Source: Pseudomonadota bacterium (GTDB lineage Bacteria > Desulfobacterota > Desulfobacteria > Desulfobacterales > Desulfobacteraceae). From it: 15,770 nt of DNA. The DNA is taken from positions 1 through 15,770 of the forward strand of contig JAHIVS010000309.1 in NCBI GenBank assembly GCA_018816605.1, given 5' to 3'. The notes beneath the pieces are model-generated. The model saw only the letters and a program-made list of their open reading frames with translations. It searched no databases and was not told the origin of the DNA. How positions within the stretch are numbered: position 1 is the stretch's first letter; the number at the start of each line of letters is the position of its first letter. Of this stretch, positions 7,357-14,198 are shown piece by piece. A program made the position numbers and the translations under genes.

Positions 7357-7543
7357 GACACTGATGAAAAACATTTTAAAAAAGAAGAGTTCTCCGGCCC
7401 TGGTTGTATGCAGGGACAGTGATTGCGAATCTCGCCAGGATTGCCCTCACTCAAAACCCCATACACGGATTGAAGAGTGCCAATTCAGTTGTGATCCGGA
7501 TTGGGAGCACGCAAAATGTTATCCGGTCAAGGAGGCGATATGA
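7349..7543 (+). CDS. Small Cys-rich protein
   Basis: A 64-residue protein; ATG at 7349 with an AAAGGCGGA ribosome-site-like stretch just upstream. A basic N-terminus (NILKKK) is followed by six cysteines (C21, C26, C32, C44, C48, C57) and three histidines in under 40 residues, suggesting metal binding. The family is not recognised. Its stop overlaps the next start (ATGA), so it is in the same coupled operon as gemA. Confidence 0.6.
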   Translation: MIKTLMKNILKKKSSPALVVCRDSDCESRQDCPHSKPHTRIEECQFSCDPDWEHAKCYPVKEAI

Positions 7544-7965
7544 TCAGCAATAAGAAAAAAGCCGTGATCCATATTGCCAAGGCCCAGGTCGGCATGAAGG
7601 AGGAGGAATACAGGGATCTGCTGTCCAGCGTGGGGGCGGAAACCTCAAAAGATTTGACGGACAAGACTTTTGATCGACTTATGGGGCAATTCCAGAGACT
7701 GGGATTTAAGACCACATCAAAGACCCGGTCAAAACGAGATGTCAGCAACCTTCCCCATGGGAAAAAAGCCCTCATGAAAAAACTGGAGGCCATCATTCTG
7801 GATATGGGTCTTACCTGGGGCTATGTGGATGCCATCGCAAAAAAACGCTTTGATGTTGAAACGGCCCAATGGCTGGAACCTGAAGACCTTCTAAAACTGG
7901 TTCAAATGATGGTGAAGCATCAAAACCGTCAACATCAGAAGGAGAAGAATATTGGGAATAGTTGA
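7540..7965 (+). CDS. gemA: GemA family regulator (Mu gp16-like, DUF1018)
   Basis: A 141-residue protein; ATG at 7540 with GGAGG at 7531-7535. The N-terminal pattern (KKAVIHIAKAQVGMKEEEYRDLLSSVG, then DLTDKTFDRLMGQFQRLGFK) is the mark of the GemA/gp16 family (DUF1018). The C-terminal half (LEAIILDMGLTWGYVDAIAKKRFDVETAQWLEPEDLLKLVQMM, in part) is also typical. In Mu, gemA lies in the semi-essential early region and alters host gene expression and DNA topology. The start overlaps the stop of the upstream gene by 4 nt, and its 3' end overlaps the next gene by 14 nt. Confidence 0.88.
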   Translation: MISNKKKAVIHIAKAQVGMKEEEYRDLLSSVGAETSKDLTDKTFDRLMGQFQRLGFKTTSKTRSKRDVSNLPHGKKALMKKLEAIILDMGLTWGYVDAIAKKRFDVETAQWLEPEDLLKLVQMMVKHQNRQHQKEKNIGNS

Positions 7966-8728
7966 AAAGAAAAAATGTGCGAATAAGGATCATACCGGGG
8001 ACCCTCTTTTGGAGGCCACCCTGGATAATTTTTCTGTGGATAATAAAAGCAAAGACGGCATGAGTTCCTGGTGTAAAGTCTGCCAGAGAAATCGTTATAC
8101 CCCTCAAAAAAAGGCAATAGAAATGAACATAAACGACTATATGTCTGACGGCCAGGGCCGTCTTGTCCATGTGGACAATGTAAAGGAAATTGACAAGACC
8201 CGGGACGGCCTGGTCCGGAACCTGGTGGAGAACGCCCGGAAGGTACAAAAGGCCATGAGCGAGTTTAAAGACATGGCCATGAGCGAGATTGATGCCTTTG
8301 TGGACCTGTCTGCCCAGGAATATGATGTCAAGATCGGTGGGAAAAAGGGGAACCTGACCCTGTACAGCTACGACATGAGATACAAGGCCCAGGTCCAGAT
8401 CAGTGAATACCTGGTGTTTGATGAACGCCTGCAAGTGGCCAAGAAAATGATTGACGACTGCCTGAACAAATGGACCGAGAACAGCCGGGCAGAGGTCCGA
8501 ACCATTATCAATGATGCATTTGCGGTTGACCAGGAGGGCCGGATCAATACCCGGCGCATTCTTTCTTTGCGGCGGCTGGACATCCAGGATGCGCTCTGGC
8601 AAAAAGCCATGACCGCCATTACAGACAGCCTCCAGGTGGCCGGATCCAAGTCTTATTTTAGGATATACAATAGGACCGGCCCGGAAGGACAATGGCAGAA
8701 CATCACCCTTGATATGGCTGCTTTATAA
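7952..8728 (+). CDS. DUF3164 protein with N-terminal zinc-finger-like segment
   Basis: A 258-residue protein from a TTG start with GGAGAAG 4-10 nt upstream. Residues ~57-258 (MNINDYMSDGQGRLVHVDNVKE ... YFRIYNRTGPEGQWQNI) match the DUF3164 family found in the early regions of many Mu-like phages; function is unknown. Residues 1-50 add a segment with C9, H14, C41 and C44 around KSKDGMSSWCKVC, like the short zinc motifs attached to many phage proteins. An ATG at about 8123 would give DUF3164 alone but has a poor ribosome site, so the longer form is preferred. It overlaps gemA by 14 nt. Confidence 0.8.
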   Translation: MGIVEKKKCANKDHTGDPLLEATLDNFSVDNKSKDGMSSWCKVCQRNRYTPQKKAIEMNINDYMSDGQGRLVHVDNVKEIDKTRDGLVRNLVENARKVQKAMSEFKDMAMSEIDAFVDLSAQEYDVKIGGKKGNLTLYSYDMRYKAQVQISEYLVFDERLQVAKKMIDDCLNKWTENSRAEVRTIINDAFAVDQEGRINTRRILSLRRLDIQDALWQKAMTAITDSLQVAGSKSYFRIYNRTGPEGQWQNITLDMAAL

Positions 8729-8747
8729 AAAAGGAAGATTTATTTTA

Positions 8748-9056
8748 ATGAACCAATGGGATGAAATAGATAGACACGACTTCGAAGGGGATATGATTGA
8801 TGTGGTGGACGCTGTTGGGGTGACTGCTGCAAAGAAATTATTGACCACATTCGGGGGCGAGTCTATCTATTTTCCCAAACCGGACTCCGTAATTCGGGCC
8901 GGTCGTGACCGGAAAATTTACAAAGAGTTTAACGGTTTTAACTTTCGTGAGCTTGCCATCGCCTACCAACTCACCACCCGCCAGATCCGCATTATCATCC
9001 AGGAACAACGCAGGAAAAATCCTAAATCGAAAATTCGGGAACAAAATCTTTTTTAA
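8748..9056 (+). CDS. mor: Mor/C family transcription activator
   Basis: A 102-residue protein. The ATG at 8748 follows an AAGGAAG site; the frame is open further upstream without support. Residues ~30-92 (KLLTTFGGESIYFPKPDSV ... KIYKEFNGFNFRELAIAYQLTTRQIRII) match the Mor/C family: a dimerisation half ending near GGESIYFPK, then an HTH (about 66-88). In Mu, Mor turns on the middle promoter, whose product C turns on the late genes. Only one such gene is seen here, so this protein may activate late genes directly. It is the last gene before the A+T-rich cargo. Confidence 0.9.
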   Translation: MNQWDEIDRHDFEGDMIDVVDAVGVTAAKKLLTTFGGESIYFPKPDSVIRAGRDRKIYKEFNGFNFRELAIAYQLTTRQIRIIIQEQRRKNPKSKIREQNLF

Positions 9057-9346
9057 CATAATTTTATGTATCAGCTTTAAACAAGTCGGATCGCCTGAGG
9101 AATTTATATCTCCATATATTGAATGAGCATGTTGATTCATTTGGCCATGCTCTTTCCCATATATTGTAATCTGAAAATGGAATTATATGTTTCTGTTTAT
9201 CCCGTCGATTTGAGTGTTATACTGTTAAAAAATAAGATTATTTTTAGAAAGTTTGTTGTAATTCTCATATCTCTCTGATAGCAATCTGTATGTTGCCCGA
9301 TTTGATATTTTTGGATGTTCATCAGAAAGAAACTGGTAAACTTATT
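9057..9346. other. A+T-rich gap after mor
   Basis: No convincing gene is seen in this roughly 290-nt stretch. It holds a hairpin at 9125-9152 and a 10-bp direct repeat CCATATATTG (9112-9121 and 9157-9166) flanking that hairpin. Composition shifts to clearly A+T-rich here, marking the left side of the inserted cargo. Confidence 0.5.
9125..9155 (+). terminator. Possible terminator after mor
   Basis: GAGCATG (9125-9131) and CATGCTC (9146-9152) form a 7-bp stem with a 14-nt loop, followed by TTTCCC. It lies about 70 nt past the mor stop. The short T run makes it a weak candidate. Confidence 0.4.
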
Positions 9347-9347
9347 G

Positions 9348-10023
9348 TTAGCCAAAATAAAATAGTATAGGTATTTAAAATGGTTAAAAGAAAATTTGAT
9401 CAAATTTTTCAATATGCAACATCATTCATAGCGATGTTTGCGATGGTTTTTGCTATTGCCTTTCAATATGTAAGTTTTAAAGAAAAAAAATACGAAAGAT
9501 TAAAAAGCAACGTTGAACTTGTTGAGCTAAAAAATCAAGTTGAAGTTCTTAAAAAAGACCTCTCAGAAATAATTACAAGCAGCATTGTCGTTAAAAACAC
9601 CAATAATACATCCAATGCAGATTTATCCGCGTTTGCTAACAATGTTGAAAAAAAAATAAGTAAATTAGAGGAGCAAGTTACTGGATTAAGACAAGCCATT
9701 GATCCGTTGAAACCTGAAGAAGTTTTAACAATAGCAAGGTTAAAGGACTCAATAAATACGATATCTGAAAAAATAAAAAATCAAGAGAAAGTGTTTGAAG
9801 AGAAACAAAAGAATTTCACAAGTTCGGTAATTCGTGAACTCGATGCATCAAGCAAAGCAACTAGTTGGCTATTTGTTGTCTTGATTCCTGTTGTCTTAAA
9901 TTTGTTGTATTCAATTTGGCGAGACAAAAATAAAAAGATTTCAGAACCAAATTCAAATACAGAGGGCTAACAAAGCTCTGCACTATTATTGCGCAAACAA
10001 CCGCGCAACCTGTGAGCTTCACG
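9348..10023 (+). mobile_element. Integron-type gene cassette (candidate)
   Basis: The unit starts at a core heptamer GTTAGCC (9347-9353, cut expected after the G) and ends inside the R' core GTTAAGC (10023-10029, cut after the G). Between them is one gene whose stop codon lies in GGCTAAC (9965-9971), then a foldable attC-like stretch. In a circular cassette R' would be rebuilt as G plus the cassette's first bases, TTAGCC. The observed R'' GGCTAAC is the exact reverse complement of that GTTAGCC. The 32-nt leader before the ATG and the stop in R'' also fit cassettes. No integrase is in the window. Confidence 0.68.
9380..9970 (+). CDS. Two-TM coiled-coil membrane protein of unknown function (cassette gene)
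   Basis: A 196-residue protein. The basic N-terminus (MVKRK) leads into a membrane segment at residues ~13-32. A long charged, heptad-like region fills ~34-155 (KSNVELVELKNQVEVLKKDL, KKISKLEEQVTGLRQA), and a second membrane segment lies at ~161-180, followed by RDKNKK. Basic residues outside both segments fit both ends in the cytoplasm and the coil in the periplasm, though the coil start is also basic. No family is recognised. Only a weak ribosome site precedes the ATG. The stop TAA lies inside the attC R'' box. Codons are more A/T-ending than in the phage genes, which points to transfer. Directly followed by the TIR gene, it might be a membrane partner or a separate cargo. Confidence 0.75.
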   Translation: MVKRKFDQIFQYATSFIAMFAMVFAIAFQYVSFKEKKYERLKSNVELVELKNQVEVLKKDLSEIITSSIVVKNTNNTSNADLSAFANNVEKKISKLEEQVTGLRQAIDPLKPEEVLTIARLKDSINTISEKIKNQEKVFEEKQKNFTSSVIRELDASSKATSWLFVVLIPVVLNLLYSIWRDKNKKISEPNSNTEG

Positions 10024-10029
10024 TTAAGC
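9965..10029 (+). other. attC-like recombination site
   Basis: Boxes in order: R'' GGCTAAC (9965-9971); L'' AAGCTC (9973-9978); an inner hairpin TTGCGC (9989-9994) / GCGCAA (10003-10008); L' GAGCTT (10014-10019); R' GTTAAGC (10023-10029). L''/L' and the inner arms pair perfectly. R''/R' pair at TAAC/GTTA. Sequence is poorly conserved but structure is strong, as in attC sites. The 65-nt length is within the family's usual range. Spacers (1 and 3 nt) are shorter than in many class 1 sites, which lowers certainty. Confidence 0.68.
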
Positions 10030-10066
10030 TTCATAACAAAAATTGAAACAGAAAGGAATCGGCAAA

Positions 10067-10873
10067 GTGAGCATCGAATTCTTAGAGACCAACTTCGACA
10101 AAGTAAGTTACCTCGCCAATTTGCTTACGGCTAGGGCAACTGGACTTGCAGCAGATTCATATGAATTCGAAGTTTTGCGGCACGAACTTTTAAGCGATCC
10201 AGACGTTGCTCCAATGCTTCCTCAATGGTTGCGGTTGCATCGCAATTTGGACACATTTTGGGGATTTATCAAACAAAAATTCGAAACGTATGCGGAAAGG
10301 CGTACATATATATCCGAGCAATTCACCCCAGCACTTGACGTACTAGAGTTCGGGCAACCGATCCAGTCTAATCAATCCACAAATACAAATCAAAGTTCCA
10401 CACCGGCACCTCAAACTATCGCCAGAAACAAGCGAAAGGTATTCATCGTCCACGGTCGTGACAATGAAGCCAAGCAAGAGGTTAGTCGTTTTATTGAAAA
10501 ATTAGGCTTAGAGGCGATTATCCTACATGAACAAGCCAGTGCGGGAATGACCATAATCGAAAAAATTGAACACTATTCAAATGACGCTGACTTTGCCCTT
10601 GTACTCTATACTGCATGTGACCAAGGCAGAGGAGTACATGAATCAAACATCCTGCCCAAAAATAGAGCCCGTCAAAACGTAGTATTTGAGCATGGATATC
10701 TTATGGCTAAACTTGGAAGGGAAAACGTTTGTTCTTTGGTTAAAGGAAACATTGAAACACCGAATGACATTAGTGGTGTTGTTTATGTTGTAATGGACGA
10801 GTATGGTGCTTGGAAAAATGAAGTCTCAAAAGAATTAAAGGCATGTGGCTATTCAATTAAAAATTTTATTTAA
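10067..10873 (+). CDS. TIR-like (PF10137) nucleotide-binding protein, probable anti-phage effector
   Basis: A 268-residue protein. GTG at 10067 is chosen because AAAGGA ends 9 nt before it; a TTG at 10043 in frame has none. Residues ~30-95 (EVLRHELLSDPDVAPMLPQW, DTFWGFIKQKFETYAERRTYI) form a helical N-terminal domain of the kind paired with this effector fold. A Ser/Gln/Thr-rich linker (~97-118) follows. Residues ~122-265 match the TIR-like PF10137 family: KVFIVHGRD, GLEAIILHEQ, TIIEKIE (E165 the probable catalytic Glu), ARQNVVFEHGYLMAKLGRENVC, and SGVVYVVMDEYGAWK. Relatives in defence systems cleave NAD+ or bind cyclic nucleotides and kill or arrest infected cells. This role is inferred from family. 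It starts 43 nt after the R' cut of the upstream attC, so it could be a second cassette. Confidence 0.9.
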   Translation: MSIEFLETNFDKVSYLANLLTARATGLAADSYEFEVLRHELLSDPDVAPMLPQWLRLHRNLDTFWGFIKQKFETYAERRTYISEQFTPALDVLEFGQPIQSNQSTNTNQSSTPAPQTIARNKRKVFIVHGRDNEAKQEVSRFIEKLGLEAIILHEQASAGMTIIEKIEHYSNDADFALVLYTACDQGRGVHESNILPKNRARQNVVFEHGYLMAKLGRENVCSLVKGNIETPNDISGVVYVVMDEYGAWKNEVSKELKACGYSIKNFI

Positions 10874-10893
10874 AAGAAAATGAGCCTCACACC

Positions 10894-10919
10894 GCGAATC
10901 AGCCGCGCGGCTGATTCGC
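10894..10919. repeat. 26-bp perfect palindrome after the TIR gene
   Basis: GCGAATCAGCCGC (10894-10906) is followed without a loop by its reverse complement (10907-10919). No T run follows, so it is not a standard intrinsic terminator. A flanking GCCT (10884-10887) and AGGC (10935-10938) and a later ACGTTAG (10944-10950) hint at a degraded attC, but no R'' box is seen. It may be the 3' hairpin of the TIR gene or an attC remnant. Confidence 0.6.
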
Positions 10920-11000
10920 AGTATGACACTATATAGGCCAAAAACGTTAGTATAACTAATCCTTTCAGATTAAAGTGTGCAATATATTTATTTTTTTAAT

Positions 11001-11046
11001 CTTCACCCGGAGTTGCATCCTTCAGCTCCAGGTGAAGTGATTTTTT
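11001..11046 (+). terminator. Strong intrinsic terminator before the late region
   Basis: CTTCACCCGGAG (11001-11012) pairs with CTCCAGGTGAAG (11026-11037) as a 12-bp stem with one C-A mismatch and a 13-nt loop, followed by TGA and six Ts (11041-11046). It should stop transcripts coming through the cargo and so insulate the late promoter. Confidence 0.8.
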
Positions 11047-11060
11047 GAAATATTTCAAAA
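11043..11060. promoter_or_regulatory. 18-bp perfect palindrome, candidate activator site
   Basis: TTTTGAAAT and its reverse complement ATTTCAAAA meet with no gap, overlapping the terminator's T run. It lies about 80 nt upstream of the endolysin start. Mor-family activators bind dyad sites upstream of middle or late promoters with weak -35 boxes, so this could be that site. A -10-like TTTAAT is at 11112-11117. Both assignments are inference. Confidence 0.35.
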
Positions 11061-11142
11061 GACCCTCCTCCCATAAAGCCTTAACCTGTGATCGTTTTTA
11101 GACTTTACGATTTTAATGACGAACACAGGAGGTTTCAATGTA

Positions 11143-11565
11143 ATGGCACAATTTTCAAACAAATCCAACCTGCAACTTGATACCTGCCATCCCCTTCTCC
11201 AGGAACTTTTCAGGGAAGTTGTCAAAGAGTATGACTGTGCCATCATCGAAGGCCACCGGGCCAGACGGCGGCAAAACCAGCTTTTTCAGCAGGGCAAATC
11301 AAAAGTTCAATGGCCGGAAGGCAAGCACAATATCATGCCGTCCATGGCCGTTGATGTCGGCCCCTGGATCAAAGACAAGGGTATCCCCTGGGATGAACCC
11401 AACCAGTTTTACACTTTTTCGGGATTTGTTCTGGGCAAGGCATCACAGCTCGGTATCCAGGTCCGGTGGGGCGGTGATTGGGACGGAGATAAAGACGTCA
11501 GTGATCAGCAGTTCAACGATTTGGCCCATTGGGAGCTTTTAAGCTCAGAAAAAAAGGAGGCCTGA
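11143..11565 (+). CDS. Endolysin, M15-type L-Ala-D-Glu/VanY-like peptidase
   Basis: A 140-residue protein. ATG at 11143 is chosen because AGGAGG (11127-11132) lies 10 nt before it; an ATG at 11138 hits a stop at once. The sequence matches M15_4-type phage peptidases: VVKEYDCAIIEGHRxxRRQNxLFxxGKSKxxWP, a zinc-ligand stretch KHNIMPSMAVDV (H62, D71), the segment F-SGFVLGKASQLGIQVRWGGDWDGD, and LAHWEL (H129). It is expected to cut the peptide part of the cell wall at lysis. No signal peptide is seen, so a holin is needed. It is first in the late region and overlaps the holin candidate (TGATG). Confidence 0.88.
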   Translation: MAQFSNKSNLQLDTCHPLLQELFREVVKEYDCAIIEGHRARRRQNQLFQQGKSKVQWPEGKHNIMPSMAVDVGPWIKDKGIPWDEPNQFYTFSGFVLGKASQLGIQVRWGGDWDGDKDVSDQQFNDLAHWELLSSEKKEA

Positions 11566-11861
11566 TGGAACCGGCAACTGTATTGGCAGCGCCGCATTTT
11601 TTAAAAATCCTCGAAATGATTCTCGGCCTTGGGCCTATCGGGCTGGTCCTGATTGTCTGGTATTTTGACAAGCAAAAGACCGACGAAATCCTCCGGCAGT
11701 ACACAAAGGATATGCAGGAACAGCGGGAACAATATCTCACCAACGTCTCCCTGGTAAAAAAGTATGCTGATTTGGCCGGTGATTTAAAAGAAATTATCAC
11801 CCTTAACACCCAGACCATGACCCGGCTGGTGGATCGAATAGACAAAGAGGTGTGCAGATGA
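11565..11861 (+). CDS. Holin candidate, one membrane segment
   Basis: A 98-residue protein with GGAGG upstream, starting in the stop of the endolysin. One strong hydrophobic segment (residues ~12-33, ending in LVLIVWYF) is followed by a charged helical cytoplasmic tail (residues ~35-98, DKQKTDEILRQYTKDMQEQRE). Its place beside the endolysin and its form fit a small single-TM holin, like BhlA/UviB-type proteins in outline. No strict family motif is visible, so a spanin-like or accessory lysis role is possible. Confidence 0.6.
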   Translation: MEPATVLAAPHFLKILEMILGLGPIGLVLIVWYFDKQKTDEILRQYTKDMQEQREQYLTNVSLVKKYADLAGDLKEIITLNTQTMTRLVDRIDKEVCR

Positions 11862-12103
11862 CGACTGAACGCTTGATATGGCAAGGCCAAAAGCAAGAAA
11901 AGGTCCTGGAGGCAAAAAGGCTTGAGACATCCATTGAGGGGTTAAGATCCGGTATCCGGACAGAACTCAATCCCCATGCGCCCATTTCAGAGATCAATCA
12001 TGATCTTTTGACCCAGCAGGCTTTTGAAATGGCAGACAAGTTGATCCTGCATAAAAAGATATGTGCAGAAATCGCAGCAATAAATAGGTCTTTGGGGATC
12101 TAA
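11858..12103 (+). CDS. Small phage protein of unknown function
   Basis: An 81-residue protein. ATG at 11858 has AAAGAGG 7 nt upstream and overlaps the holin candidate's stop (ATGA); a GTG at 11852 is in frame. It is soluble and helical, with no membrane segment or cysteine cluster apart from one Cys. Small genes of this kind (Mu gp24-gp26 region) lie between lysis and terminase in Mu-like phages. No family is recognised. Confidence 0.65.
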   Translation: MTTERLIWQGQKQEKVLEAKRLETSIEGLRSGIRTELNPHAPISEINHDLLTQQAFEMADKLILHKKICAEIAAINRSLGI

Positions 12104-12105
12104 AA

Positions 12106-12690
12106 ATGCCTGAAGGGTATTCATACGAAATCCGGGAGATTGCCAAAGACCTTTTTGTGACTGAGGGCTATACCTATGATCAGGTGGCACGGTCAACAGG
12201 CGTATCCGTTGCCCAGCTTAAACGCTGGGGCAAGGATGAAGACTGGACCGATGCCAGAAGAGAATACAGGGACGCCCTCAGTTCCATCAAACGGGATACG
12301 GTAAAGCTTCGGGCAAAGCTTTTGAAGACAGCTCTGGGCAGCGGTGATCCCCAAAGCGTTTATGCCTTTGCCGCCATAGAGAAGACGGTTGGGAATAAAT
12401 CAGCGGATTCTGCAACGGTCTCCAACCCGGAACGACTCAAAAATATCAATACCCCATCGGATGCCGTGGCCGCCCTCCAGGAAGTGGTGGAACTGAAACT
12501 GAATAAAATGCTTGCCCAGCCGGATACCCTTCAGCTTTCTCAGGTCCGGGAACTCAAACAGACCATGGAGCTGATCGACCAGATGAAGGCCAAATACAAC
12601 CCGGATGCCGGGGGGGACACCAAGGTTGATGGCGGTCTGTCTGATGAGGCTGCCGACATGATCCGGCGTCAGATCCTGGGGGTGAGCTGA
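12106..12690 (+). CDS. Putative terminase small subunit, gp27-position HTH protein
   Basis: A 194-residue protein 2 nt after the previous stop. Residues ~5-45 (YEIREIAKDLFVTEGYTYDQVARSTGVSVAQLKRWGKDEDW) form a clear HTH of the kind in DUF1804/terminase small subunits; ARREYRD follows. The rest is helical and ends in DEAADMIRRQ. In Mu-like phages the gene just before the large terminase is the small subunit (gp27), which recognises the DNA to package. The match here is by HTH and position. Its stop overlaps the next start. Confidence 0.75.
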   Translation: MPEGYSYEIREIAKDLFVTEGYTYDQVARSTGVSVAQLKRWGKDEDWTDARREYRDALSSIKRDTVKLRAKLLKTALGSGDPQSVYAFAAIEKTVGNKSADSATVSNPERLKNINTPSDAVAALQEVVELKLNKMLAQPDTLQLSQVRELKQTMELIDQMKAKYNPDAGGDTKVDGGLSDEAADMIRRQILGVS

Positions 12691-14198
12691 TGAGTCTTGA
12701 CCATGTAAAAGAAGACCGGTCTAAAAGAACGCCCACGGTGCTTTTGCCGTACCAGGTGAAGTGGCAGAAAGATCAAACCCAGGTGAAGGTGATTCAAAAG
12801 TCCAGGCGGATCGGATTGTCCTGGGGGGAAGCCAGTGAAGATGCGTTATTGGCTGCACGCAAAAACGGGATGGATGTCTATTACATCGGGTACAACAAAG
12901 ATATGGCCCAGGAGTTTATTGAAGATTGCGGGGCCTGGGCCAAGTCCTACAACAAGGCGGCATCAGAAATAGAAGAATATGTTTTTCAGGATGAGAACAA
13001 AGATATCATCACGTTTCGTGTCCGGTTTGCATCCGGCCATAAAATCGTTGCGCTTTCCTCCAGGCCGTCAAACTTAAGGGGGATGCAGGGCAAGGTGGTC
13101 ATTGATGAGGCCGCCTTTCATGACGATTTCAAAGGACTCTTAAAGGCTGCCATTGCCCTTCTCATGTGGGGCGGCCAGGTGGTGATCATCTCCACCCATG
13201 ACGGGGAAGAAAACGAATTCAATCTTCTGATCGAAGAGATCAAGGCCCGGAAAAAACCCTATAGCCTCCACACCATCACCTTTGATGATGCCTTAAGGGA
13301 CGGCCTGTATCAAAGGATCTGCCTTAGAACCGGCAAGACCTGGAGCCAGGAAGGTCAAGAAAAATGGCGGCAGGAGATCGTGGATTTCTATGGGGATGAT
13401 GCGGATGAAGAATTGTTCTGCATTCCTTCCCAGGGTGGCGGTGCCTACTTTACCCGGCCCCAGATCAAAAACTGCATGAAAAAAGATATTGATACCATCT
13501 TCTGGAGTCAGAAGGATGAATGGGCGGAGCTGCCCGATGAAGACCGGTGGGAAGAAACCCAGGAATGGCTGGAAGAAATTGTCCAGCCGTATCTGGATGC
13601 ACTGGATCCGGACCGGGCCTGCCATTTTGGAGAGGACTTTGCCCGGGATCAGAACCTGACCGTGATCTGGCCGGTCCAGGAAAAGAGCGACTCCAATATA
13701 AGGGTCATTTTTAACCTGGAGCTGTTCAACATTCCCTTCCGGCAGCAGGAACAGATTTTGTTTTATGTGCTGGACCGGCTGCCATGTTTCAGGGGCGGGG
13801 CCATGGATGCCCGGGGCAACGGCCAGTCTTTGGCAGAGTTTGCCATGCAGCGGTACGGGGCAGACAACATCCACATGATCAAGGCCACAGACACCTGGTA
13901 TGGGAGATGGTTCCCCATTTATAAAGCCACCATTGAAGACCGGGGCATGGACCTTCCGGCCAGTGCGGATGTCATGGAAGATCACAGGGCCGTCAAGAAA
14001 ATCAAAGGGATCCCCAAGATCGCCGAGGCCCAGGCCAAGGACAAAAAGTCCAAAAAGAAACGCCACGGGGACTCTGCCATTGCAGGGGTGATGGCGGTGT
14101 ATGCGGTCAATGAGATTGAAGGCCCGGGAGAAATAGACTTTGAATCCACCGGCAAGAAAAGAGCCTCTGCCAAATCTGACGGATTTTTGGAGAACTGA
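12690..14198 (+). CDS. Terminase large subunit, Mu gp28-like
   Basis: A 502-residue packaging ATPase/nuclease starting in the stop of the small subunit (TGATGAG). A Walker A-like KSRRIGLS lies at residues 37-44, Walker B VVIDE at 136-140, and the coupling motif STHDG at 168-172. The nuclease half carries acidic residues in the RNase H-like pattern: D316 (GEDFARDQ), D373 (AMDARGNG) and D461 (HGDSAIAG). Mu gp28 cuts host-flanked phage DNA and pumps it into the head. All motifs look intact. It overlaps the portal gene (TGATG). Confidence 0.92.
   Translation: MSLDHVKEDRSKRTPTVLLPYQVKWQKDQTQVKVIQKSRRIGLSWGEASEDALLAARKNGMDVYYIGYNKDMAQEFIEDCGAWAKSYNKAASEIEEYVFQDENKDIITFRVRFASGHKIVALSSRPSNLRGMQGKVVIDEAAFHDDFKGLLKAAIALLMWGGQVVIISTHDGEENEFNLLIEEIKARKKPYSLHTITFDDALRDGLYQRICLRTGKTWSQEGQEKWRQEIVDFYGDDADEELFCIPSQGGGAYFTRPQIKNCMKKDIDTIFWSQKDEWAELPDEDRWEETQEWLEEIVQPYLDALDPDRACHFGEDFARDQNLTVIWPVQEKSDSNIRVIFNLELFNIPFRQQEQILFYVLDRLPCFRGGAMDARGNGQSLAEFAMQRYGADNIHMIKATDTWYGRWFPIYKATIEDRGMDLPASADVMEDHRAVKKIKGIPKIAEAQAKDKKSKKKRHGDSAIAGVMAVYAVNEIEGPGEIDFESTGKKRASAKSDGFLEN

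Noticed and set aside
7811..8692. Long leftward open frame opposite gemA and the DUF3164 gene
   Set aside because: It is antisense to well-supported phage genes, lacks a ribosome site and resembles no family.
9112..9166. 10-bp direct repeat CCATATATTG as a target-site duplication
   Set aside because: The copies flank only a 35-nt hairpin region with no element between them, and the sequence is A+T-rich and low in information.
9245..9346. An attC of a preceding cassette upstream of the first core site
   Set aside because: No R'' box or paired L boxes could be found before GTTAGCC, so no earlier cassette or attI is supported.
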